Positions 53,499 to 64,000 of a stretch of 64,000 nt of DNA are shown here, piece by piece (position 1 is the stretch's first letter; each line of letters begins with the position of its first letter). The notes under the pieces were generated by a model. The model was given only the letters and a program-made list of their open reading frames with translations. It did not search any database and had not been told where the DNA came from. Both the position numbers and the translations under genes were made by a program. Source of the stretch: Selaginella tamariscina (taxonomy: Eukaryota; Streptophyta; Lycopodiopsida; Selaginellales; Selaginellaceae); assembly GCA_003024785.1 (NCBI GenBank), contig PUQB01000016.1:248001-312000 (forward strand). The letters are read 5' to 3'.

Positions 53499-53930
53499 AT
53501 GTTACACCCATCTTTCTCTTGTGATCATAAATGGCCTTGTAATTGTTGATGAGGTTCTCCCACTTCTTCCTACATCCATCATAATCTATTCCACTAAATC
53601 CTCTCTCATGCAATTGCATTGCAATGAGAGTCCAATGCACCTTCGTAGTTGATTGAATTACTTACCGACTTATCATATCCATCCTCCCAAGAAATTCTTG
53701 TCATTTTAGCTCAACTAATGTGAAAATCTTCTTGCTTGTCCAATTTTGTCCATGGAACCTTTTTGATCCTCTACCACCTCCCCCCCTTGCTTCTTCATAT
53801 TCATCAACTTCATTGTCTAAATCAATAGCTTCATTATTCTCTTCACCATGACTTGCTCTTGTAGATTGGCAATCACCACAACTAGCACTTCAATTTGCAT
53901 GCTGAGCAACAAGTCGACTTGTTGCTCAAC
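53499..53930 (-). pseudogene. N-terminal piece of Harbinger Myb/SANT-like partner
   Basis: Minus-strand sequence encodes WTLIAMQLHERGF, then CRKKWENLINNYKAIYDHKRK, the trihelix/Myb-like pattern of the accessory protein in PIF/Harbinger elements (and of related plant proteins). It breaks exactly at the LTR end (53498). A short upstream exon ending at a GTAAGT donor near 53670 may precede it. Confidence 0.6.
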
Positions 53931-56470
53931 CACCACCACAACTCTCCCTAGGACTAAGCAACCATATTACTTAAACCAAATTGAGATTTATGATAAAGTA
54001 GCCGGGCTGCTCATGCCAAATTGAGCAATCCAATACCTTAATTTGACAAGCGGCTAAGTAAATTGGCTAATTTGAGATGATTCAAATGAAGGGTAGACGC
54101 CAACAAGCTTCATTTCATGCAAATCCAACTCCCCCCAGGTTTCCCTCACCTATTTTTAGGAGAAATCTTGGTTGCCTAATCCTAATGATTCTTCATCACC
54201 AACTTGCTACCTTGCTGCCATAACCTAGCCACCACTACACATGCATCAAGCAAACCTACCCCCTAAGACCAAATTTAACACTTAAAAAATGGTTAGGAAA
54301 AATGCTTACCCCACAAATTTTTATAAACTTTAAGGGAATTGATATGAATCCCTTGCCCTTAGTTGATTAACCTCATAAAATTTCAGAGTTAAAATAAGGG
54401 TTGTTGGTGTGAATGTAAGACCACCCTCAATCCCACAAAATTTAAGTAAGGTAAGGGCCAACAGGAATGCACCCATACTCATTTAAAAAATACACTAATA
54501 AATATTGTACATTCATCCTAAAGGTGCAATATATTATTATGTTAAGTTTTAGTGTTCTACACGAGTTTTATTATGTTAAATATAATGATAATTATGAAAA
54601 GCATTTTAATTATAATATGAATTTGTAATATATATATAAGATACAAAAAATTTAAAAATATAAAAATAATTCTATACTATAAAGAAATATTTATAATAAG
54701 ATACTTTCAACAAAAGGTTAATATAAAAGGTGTAAGATTGAAATTATATATTTAGAACTTAAAATTCATTTGAACAATATATCTTTTTATATAAAATATT
54801 TTTATTCTATATAGTATTCTCTTCTAGTTTTCTCTTACATATGTATTTATTTGATACATATTATAAAAATTAAGAACATGCCCCAAGAAGGTTTAAGGCA
54901 TAGGACGGTATTTCTAGATGTTAAATTTGATGAAACAACTCCTATATGTAAATTATGTTATTCCCTTTAACTCCTTATTAAAGACAACCCTAACGACTAC
55001 ATGAAAGGGTCTTCACTTCACTTGGCGTCACAATGTGACCAAATACTCCACTTTGTACTGAGCAAATGCACATTTGCTCTTCTTTGCCTTAAAAATAAAG
55101 GAAAATAAGTGTTGACCTAGGGGGATGACATAACTCAAGTTGGATGTAAGAGTAACCTGCAATTAATAATGGTTAGTGAGTTTGAAGATAACCCCACTAT
55201 AAAACATATGCTCCATATGGCAAAGGTTAAGGCATCATTTATTAAGAACACATGATAGTGACTAAGGCATCATTTATTAAGAGCACATGATAGAGGCTAA
55301 GGCATCATTCTTTACTATAAAGGAACCACCCTCACAAGCGTGTACAACTCTTACAAAACTTCAAGGGGTAACAATATATAGCTAACCTCTATGAACAAGT
55401 TATACCTTACACATAGGATTAGTATTTAGTGACAACATAGGTGTGTGTCATAAGCGAACATGAGTGCAAACCCCTAAGGCTAAGGTTACCCTAACCATGT
55501 GACCATGCATGTACTTAACAAATTGATTATTCTTATTAATGAGCTTAAGTTGTTCAATTCAAAGACATGTGTATACATCTCTAAGATGAACACCCTTGTC
55601 GTGTGCCAACAAGCATACCCAATAAAGAGACCTAACGTAATGCTCAAGGCTTAGTATTCATATTCAAGCATAAACATAAATGCTTGCTAGAATTGCTAAG
55701 TCCTTGCATTGAACCATGATACTATCATGCGGATTATGTACACCAAGCCTGTTTTTTCAATTTTTCTTATTTTTTATATTGTTATTTTATAAAAAATGCA
55801 TTCAAAAGTTCATAGTTTTGTGAATTAAAAAATCTCAATCTATTCACAATTGTGTTAAAAGTATATTTACCTAATGTCATTATTTTTTCTTATTATTGTT
55901 TCAGCGCTTATATCTACATAATCAATACTTTTTAATTACATGAACAAAATCCAAATTAAATAAATTTTTGACTTGGTTTTGCACCATAAGCAATTTCTAT
56001 TTTATATAATAAAAAACATATTTTTAATTACTTATTTTTGTCACAAATGCATTGTCCACATTCTCATATATACACTTTAAATGAGACATGTTTATTAAAT
56101 AATTATGCACCATTTTGCTTAATTTAAAAATCATGTTTTGTTTTACAAGAAAGTCAGTTGTGCCTAATGAATATGTCTTTAATTATTCTTTATATTGATT
56201 TTATTTTGTGATTATATAACATATTTGTTTGTTAAAAGTATCGACTTTGTGTATAATAAAAGTGAGACATGAATATTAACAAAATAAGATTTAAACAACT
56301 AGGAGAACTAAATTAAACATATTGTCAAACCTTCAAATCTATAACTTACACTCTTCAAAATCATCACTTTGTATCTTCACAATTTTGTGCTTCAAATAAG
56401 CACTAGTAAATTTCTTATATAAATCATTCATGTCAAAGTAAGCACTAGTAAACTTCTTATATAAATTATT
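53931..56470. other. No supportable gene
   Basis: Probably the remaining Harbinger flank and then AT-rich sequence with decayed repeats. ACTAAGGCATCATTTATTAAG is repeated near 55228 and 55261. No frame has protein-like composition. Confidence 0.5.
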
Positions 56471-58152
56471 TGTCATAGTTTTTACTATGATTCCTCTTTA
56501 TTTTAGACGTTGACTGTTGTCACTTACCGAACTATGTTGATAAGCCCTAGATGTAATGAGAAACAGCCCCACTTAATGCACTTAGGTGTTTAGGGGTAGT
56601 CCGGCCGGTTATTCTTAGATATTACGAAAAACTCTAAGCAAAGGTAACACTTACCTTCTAAAAGTTTTCTGTGTTCCAGTTAGGTTTTTTGGTGGTTTCG
56701 ACAAGTTTGGCATGTCGAATATGGGTAGAAACACCTTTAGGGGTTGACCTAACCCTAGGGTTCCCCTAACCCCACGCCCTAAACTCCTCAAGTTAGGGTT
56801 TAGGGGTTAATGGGTCATTAATTAACTCACCAAGTATATTCTCTCTGGAAATGAGATTCCGTGCTAGCCCACTTATGTAAACAGGAAAACAGGGGGGGCA
56901 AGGGGGCTCTATTACATATATTAAGTAGTACATGTAGGAGAGCTCATGGGTTCATGATTGAGTTCGTTACTCTTCTGCCAGTGCAAGCTTTAGCTTGTGT
57001 CGTTAAGGTACAACCCTTTATTGTGATGCCTTAACTTCCAGATGATAGGGGTACGTCCCACCTTCGGGGTAGCTCACCCTCAACGTTGGCGAATCCATGC
57101 TTGGAAGGTCTTGTCGGAATGCACGTTCTAAGAGGCAAAGGTTGAGGCTTATCTCCAGCCTCTTCCTCCACGTCAAGTTAGGTGTAGCACTCATGGCCAA
57201 GCAAGGCACATTCATGTCCTTATCCAACTATGGGCGTGGGATCTTGTTTGACATGTTCACATTACCTAGTTCTTAAGGATTCACTAAGGGGTTTTAGAGT
57301 TGGCATTTAAGAGCCATGTTTGTGGCACTTGGTGCAACTCTCGAATCTAAGGGTTATGGCATGATAGCCCACATTGTGGAAGGCAGTGTCACATGGAGAT
57401 GTGACACTGGATTAAAAGTCACACGATACAACGCCCAAGGCATGCCCTTTGTTTGTTGCCAAGGGGTTGGATACTCTAGTAAATAGGCATATTGGTGTTC
57501 GCACTAGGGTGCTAAGCCTTAGGCATCGACTCAAGGGAGTTAGGTCTCGTAACTAGGTGTACTTTGGCACACTTGGCTAGGGGAGTGTTCTCCTTGGAAT
57601 CCAGGGGTTGAACAACCTAAACTTGTTAGCAGAAGCCCTTTCATAAGGCACTTGTAAGGTCATGTACTTAGAGTTATTCAAACCTAGCCTTATGAAGTTT
57701 TGCTTAGCAAAACATTCATGTCTGCTTACGGCGCACACTCCTGTCCTCACTAAGTACTAGCCCTAGGTCTAGGGTATGACTTGGCCACTCAAACCCTTAA
57801 GGGTTAGTTGTGGTTCAGGGTACCCCTTGTCGCCTTAAAGGGGTTGTACTCCCGAATGAGGGTGATTCCTTAAAGGGTAAGTGACGATGCCTTAGCTCTG
57901 TCACGGGAGCATGTGTGAGACACATCTCCTTTGTGGGGTTAGAGCATGAGCCTGTCTAGGTCTACTCTGGATATCCTTTAAGGTTTGAGGGATGGTCATT
58001 CTATAGGACTTAAGGTAGGACTCTAAGTCTTCTGTTTAACTAGGCATCTGGGTTAGACTTTTGAGGTCATTTTGAAAGACTTAGTGTTGCTCACATAGGG
58101 AATTAACGTTGAAAGGCCACTTGGCGGCCACGTGTTAGCCAAAACTCTGACA
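56471..58152 (+). mobile_element. Solo LTR of the same gypsy family, longer variant
   Basis: It begins TGTCATAGTTTTTACTATGA like the 3' LTR at 52564 and ends AAACTCTGACA like both LTRs. In between it shares AAACCC(T)AGATGTAA, CCGGTTATTCTTAGATATT, the poly-G site near 56891 and GTGCAAGCTTTAGCTTGTGT. At 1682 bp it is much longer than the 935-bp 3' LTR, with extra sequence mainly at 57240-58080. No internal domains flank it. No clear short target duplication was found. Confidence 0.8.
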
Positions 58153-61100
58153 ATTCACATTATAGTTCTTCAACAATGGAAAGGTTGACATTTTCTTGTG
58201 CAACTTCTTAAACTCTTCATGAACATTAATGATTATGAACTTGTCAAGCTTTAGCACACCTATGACCTTGAATGTATGTCATATGAAACTCTCCAATGCT
58301 TTCAGTTCATGATTAGTCACCTAAATAATCTCTATATGTATTGTTCACACACACACACATATATATTTATGCGACATGATGGCGATTCCATACCTTCCTT
58401 CCGTTTTTTTACTACATGATGTTGTTCCTTTTGTTTCTTGCTATAATGATGATTTCATAGTACATTCCTTCGATTTTAACTATTGAGTTCTTCCATTTCA
58501 TCCACTTTCTCGTCTTGCATATTAACATTGTCAAAAATCTTATACATAAAGTGCCATGTTAAAGCCTCTAACCAGTGAACAATATCCTACAATAGTTTTT
58601 AAGAGTTTAAATATGAAAACATTGTACATGCAACAATGACACAGAACAAACATACAAACAAGTATATAAACATACAAATGCATACACTAAAACACACAAA
58701 TAGAAACATAATATAAACATACAAGTACACACAAAACATGTATACATACAAGTATAAAATATGCACACACATACACTAAAACATGCACATTATCATAATA
58801 CTCACACATAAAAAATTCATTGAATACACATAGAGAGAAACATAAACAAACTTGTGTGCATGTGTGTATATGTGTACTTACATCAACATTGAGATCCAAA
58901 ATCATTTATCCATATGAAATGTTGTCTTTTGTTAGAAAAACATACCAATCTTTATTTAAAAAAGTGAAGCTCACCACTTGGGACTTTTTTACTCTTGTTA
59001 AAGTATTTTTAATATTGGTTTTATATTAAAATATATCTCCACATTGTTAGTGTCTTGTTGAAGAACTTGTGTATCTGCCAAAAGTGTTCATATAATATAT
59101 ATAGTATGTTTATGTTGAAAGGCAATGATGTGCTTATTGTGCTCAAAATTTGCATATAGTTGGTAAACTCAATCCACTTTATTAATAAGTCGTAATAGTC
59201 AATGCAATTATTTTTTAACATTCACAATTACAAGTCATCAATGCACATTATTACGATTAATAGAAAAAATTACAAAGTCATGACTCATCATGTTTTATAT
59301 AGAAAACAAACTGTGAGAAAGAGACTGTCTTTCTGTGTGAGAGTGTGAGTGTGCGAGTGTATCTTTTAGTTTGTATGTGTGTGGAGAGAGATAGTATCTT
59401 TGTGTGTGTGTGTTTAAATCATATTTTAGATTGAGAGTGTGTGGGTGTTATTTATCTTTCAATGTGTGTGTGTGTGTGTTTGTGAACATAAAGAGAATTT
59501 ATATAAGAGACAAATACCCACTTTGCATTGCGTGAACATGTATTTCTTAGTTGTGTGTGTGTGTAGAGAAAGAGTATGTATGTGTGCTTATGAAGTTTTA
59601 AATTTGGTTCTTTCTTTCTTTAATTTGTTATAGAGGAAGCTACTGAAACAATATTTATGTTTTTTATTTTGAATCTTAATTATTCAACACATCATATCTT
59701 CTTTTAAGGAGAATAAGATATAAATTTATAATCTCATCGTTGAATCATTTTTTTTATAAAAAAAAGTACTTCAAATGAACTCGCCCATATCTAATTTTGA
59801 TAACACAATAAAATTGTGAAATTTAATAACATTATGTAAAGTTTGTAATTTTTTATTTGTTGATTTCTTAATGAAATCAAGCCCCTACTTAACAAAGCAA
59901 TTATAAATTTAAAAAGATTGAACAAATTGTAACTTATTTAAATGATGTAACTTTTATTTTTGTTTTTTCTTTTATACACTCTCTTGAATAACATGATATT
60001 TAGATTTTTTCAATTGCATACAGACACATAATTCCTCAAACAAAATTATCACTCTCTAGTATTGATCCATTTTCCTCTCATCACAACCACAAACCCTAAC
60101 CCTTGTTTAGGAATGAAGTAGGAGAATTCCTTTGCACACACATGCCACATACACATGTATGGTCACATGACCACACACATTTTCAAAAAATCAAGCTTCA
60201 AATATTAAGTAACGTTGTATAAAAAAATAAAAAATACAGTTTTATATAAAATATTGTATTATAATATCTTAAGAAAGAGCAAATACATACATTAAAATGT
60301 TTAACAAAACATCCTAAAGTTTATAAAATGTTCCAATTAAATAATGAAGAAAAATACATTATTTCAAATTTTCTAAAATGATTTTTAACAATTAAACAAT
60401 CACAAAAATTAAATACAAAATCTTAAAATAAAATATGTTCAAATAATAATATGTAATTGGATTTAGTTTATAACACAAAAACATATACATTTTTATGAAT
60501 AAAAATGTTGAAATTTAGTTTAAAAACTATAACAATTTCAATGTTATTAAACCATCATTAATATAATAAAACAATACCAACAATCCTTAAAATAATGTGG
60601 TATAACTTTATTATCAATGCATAAATGTAAGTAAAATGTTAGTTTTTACATGAAAGCATAACAAAAAAACATTAGCAAAAACATATACAAAAGTCAATTT
60701 CAAATTGTAAAATTGAGATTCATTTCTTACAAAAGAATGTCTAATAAGTGTGAAAAAACAATGCTAAAAGTTATGTTCTGATTCGTGAGGACTACTTTTT
60801 CAAATTGCATTGTGATATCCTTAAGTGTTTGTTAAAGTCCCATTTGGTATTGTTTATGTAGCTTGCTATATGCCAACCATAGAAAAAAATTGATAAAGAG
60901 AACCCATGTTATAAACCCATTTGCCAAGAACCCACGTTCATAGTGGAACAAGGGCATGAATAATGCTTACATTGTGAGTCAAGATTTGTGCTTAGCTACA
61001 AGTGTCGTAGCTAGCTTGAAATGAAAGAGGAGGCTCAATCTTTAAACTTATGAAACATGTACTTGGACAATACCTTCTAAATGTGCAGTGTGAATAAAAT

Positions 61101-62500
61101 GGAAAGAATGAAAGACGAGGCTCAACCTTTAAACTTGTGAAACATGTACTTGAATAATACCTTCCAAAGTGTGAATCAAGTGAAAGGAGTTAACTAACTC
61201 CATGTAGATTCATCAATGGTTAACCTTTAGGGTGTGACATATATGCATAAGTAGGACATCACTCATCCCCTAAACCCTAGGTTGTGGTGTTAAGACAACC
61301 CAAGAGGTGTTTCTAACCCTAGTCTACACGTTTAGTTCATCAAGACTACTTTCAAATCCAACTAGAGGTTTGAGTTTTAAAAAGGTATATTTATCTTTAC
61401 ATAAAATTTTTTTGAAGTGTTTAGTGACAGTTGCCAAAATCATCTTTAAATATTTAAGTGTACTAGGTGAGACTATTTTTCATTACATTCTGAAGATCAA
61501 CAACAAACTTTAGTAAGTAGCAATAATCAATTTCTAAAATAAAAAAAAATAGTGTTAAAATAAAAATTATAGCATTCCCTTTCACTTTTTAAAATGTCAA
61601 TGTCCTTGTTAACATCCAACTCCAAGATTAAATTGTGTTAGAAAAATTAATTAGAAACTAGCATTAATCACTCTAAGCAAAATTGACCAAAAAGTTCACA
61701 TAGTCCATATTACCTCCATGCATTGAACATTTAGATAAGTACTCTAAAATCATTATTCACTTAGTGATCAATTCAGTTAGTGGGACACCACATATATCAT
61801 GAAGTTGCTTAAAAATTAACTTGTTTCATTTGATGTTATAAAAACTTATCCTTATAAGGAAATGAAACCAAGTCGTTTTTTGATATTAAAAGTAAGTATA
61901 ATATCCTCACCACTTTGGACATTTTGCATCATTGACCAATACATGGAGAAAAAATAATTTATAATATTTTTTTGAATGCTTTCCATCCTTAGGGAATAAT
62001 TCATACAATTTGACATAAAACTTCAAGATCAAAATTTATACCTAGTCAGAGATCATTAAATATCATATGTCTCAATTGGCATCCTCACCTTGTACTCATT
62101 CCCTAAAAGAGCACTTATCATTAATTTATAACTTTATATCTCACTAAATTTAAAAAAAAAAATTTTAAAGTTATTTTTATGAGAATCTCCGTAAACTCAT
62201 AATATCGAATGATTAAAATATTGCAAAAGATTTCAAATAAACCTATAGTGAAATATATCATCTTGTGCAACTAGTGTTTAAAATGCATAACAAGTACCTC
62301 AAATTAATTCTCATTTTATAAATATTGATATCAACAATGTGGTGACTACTTGGTCACAACTTGATGTTAAACTTTAAAACAAATAGTTTGAAGTTATTTA
62401 GAAGTAGTTTCAAAGCACTACTTTAGTGACATCAACAATGTTCGAACGATAACTAACAAGATTCATCAACTTCAACATAATAATCGTCCAGCATCAATAT
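58153..62500. other. AT-rich, no supportable gene
   Basis: Mostly A/T with short (TG)n runs at 59402-59415 and 59463-59480 and a (CA)n at 58348-58361. Around 61020-61160 an imperfect duplication (GAGGCTCAAYCTTTAAACTT...GAAACATGTACTTG) has a ~90-bp period. I see no coding or RNA gene. Confidence 0.55.
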
Positions 62501-62520
62501 ATACATTAGAGTTTTACCTT

Positions 62521-64000
62521 TTGATATACAAAGTGTTATGGAATGAGGAAGTTCTAATTGATCAATTCCACCAAGGGCTTCGCAATGATGTTAAGGACCT
62601 CCTCTTAACATTCTATAAGGACCTAGTAAATCTTTTTGAGGCTATTAGTTGTGCTGCAAGGTGTGAAATTAGTTATTTGAATTTGCTCAAAACGATTTCA
62701 ATAGTTCATTTAAGAGATAGTAGTGGCTTTGCCCTCAGTAGCACTAATGGAAAACCATGACCATGCTCCAACCCCAACTCAAGGACAATCCCCATGGAGT
62801 GTGAGGCCACCCAAGCTCGACACCTAGGTCCCCTAACCCCAGCTGAGAAACAACATAGCAAGGTTAACGGTTGTGTCTTTACTATGGTGGTCATGGTCAT
62901 ATTGTAATCAATTGCCTAAACAAGCTGAGGCGCATGATCAACCACGTTCACCTCGCAAATCCTCAACCCATCATGATCAAGCACATTTGCCCTAAGAGTC
63001 CTGAGCCTTCGAGCCAAAGTAACAATTTTGAAGTTTTTAATAAGTTGGATGAGGAATTAAATGAGTAAGTCCAACTAAAATAAAAGCCATTTAGTTAGAC
63101 AATCCCAAACATAAAGAGCCCCTGCAAAAAATTGACTTCATCCCATTGTCTCGAGTTGGTAGGCTATTTGCAACACAAGTTAAGCTTTGCATGGCTAGGG
63201 GTTGCAAGGTCATAACATCAACAATATTAAACTATAGAGCTAATGTTTGTTTCATGAATCACACCTTTGCACGTCAATACTCTATTTCTTTTAAGAGGCT
63301 CCCAAGTTCATGAAGTTCATGGGTACATCGTCTCGCCAACCAAAGTGAGAATTGTATTGGATTGACAAGTTCTATAGTCCATATGGGTTGTTCAATGTTT
63401 CCTCAGCCTTGCTAACTTATACAGCAAGTTCATCAAGAACTATTCCAAAATTGTGCTACCACTCACTATACTCACACAAAAGAACAAATCGTTTGTGTGG
63501 ACATCAGAGGTGGAATCTATTTTTAACACCTTGAAGCATTTTCACCTTCTCTTCAATATTGGCTCATTTGGATCTTGATAGATCTTTTACCATTGAAGCT
63601 AATGCATCAGACTTCGCATTGGAAGAATCATGTCCCAAATTGCTGAAGATGGTCAATTCCACCCAATAATTATTTCCTCCTATAAGTTTCTTGCATCGAA
63701 AATTAATTATGAAGTACATAATAAAGAGTTTTGGCTATTGTAAATTTATTTAAAGAATGGAGGCACTTCCTGGAGGTCAGGTAATAGCTTACAACGACCA
63801 TAAAAATCTCATATATTTCCAGTCAACATGAGTTTTGAACCATTAATAGTTTCATTATGCCCAATTCTTAACATGGTTCAACTTTGTCATCACATATCAA
63901 CCAAGTTTGCAATAAGGTAAGCAGATGCTATATCTCGACGATCCTACTTGGCTCCTCATTCTAGTGACTTGGCATTTGACCAACAATGGCAGGTTCTTTT
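62521..64000 (+). mobile_element. Second Ty3/gypsy remnant, running off the right edge
   Basis: A gag fragment (VLIDQFHQGLRNDVKDLLLTF, 62521-62760) is followed by a zinc-knuckle relic (CLYYGGHGHIVINC), and protease-region text near 63130-63310. After a gap lacking the reverse transcriptase core, RNase H pieces appear near 63585-63930: FTIEANASDFAL, VIAYNDHKNLIYF and WFNFVITYQPS. This DHKNLxYF/FxxTYxPG layout resembles the Tf/sushi branch of gypsy elements, different from the element at 45-53 kb. All pieces carry stops or shifts. Confidence 0.75.

Overview
The window looks like nuclear DNA of a land plant. It holds spliced genes for a LEUNIG-type co-repressor, a plant MKP1-type phosphatase, a B3-domain factor, a P-class PPR protein and a mitochondrial alanine aminotransferase. 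Introns are short to medium, often only 50-100 nt, AT-rich and full of (TA)n, (GA)n and (CA)n tracts. A PPR gene cut into eight exons and an intronless mpaB/DUF2236 gene fit a non-seed plant (bryophyte, lycophyte or fern) better than a flowering plant. That placement is inference only.

Layout. 1-5.5 kb: a divergent pair of unusual genes. Leftward is a GCM/WRKY-like zinc-finger protein that runs off the left edge. Rightward is a spliced gene combining a ParB-like domain with a beta-class DNA amino-methyltransferase domain. Between them lies an array of about thirteen units with a 35-40 bp period, each built on a GTCGGCATGCCGAC palindrome. This is the most novel-looking locus here. 5.7-7.5 kb: a decayed Ty1/copia element. 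8.6-9.6 kb: an intronless mpaB/DUF2236 membrane protein (minus). 9.7-13.7 kb: AT-rich, nearly gene-free, with one orphan exon.

13.9-42.6 kb is the gene-dense block: a small Zn-finger-like protein with a textbook PIP box (+), an intron-rich PPR protein (+), alanine aminotransferase (-), a single-domain cupin (+), LEUNIG homologue (-), double-B3 protein (-) and MKP1 homologue (-). I traced most exon joints by splice phase. Alanine aminotransferase, PPR, cupin and PIP-box genes are intact. LEUNIG, B3 and MKP1 each need one or more single-base corrections, mostly in homopolymers, which points to assembly error more than gene death.

43-64 kb is transposon territory: a PIF/Harbinger remnant split by a degraded chromodomain-bearing Ty3/gypsy element with recognisable LTRs, a ~1 kb insertion inside that element's integrase flanked by a 16-bp direct repeat and carrying a 24-bp minisatellite, a longer solo LTR of the same family, and a second gypsy remnant at the right edge. 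The rest is AT-rich sequence without supportable genes.

The genes of the block do not form an operon or one pathway; each has its own promoter region. The only pair that may work together is the divergent pair at the left end.
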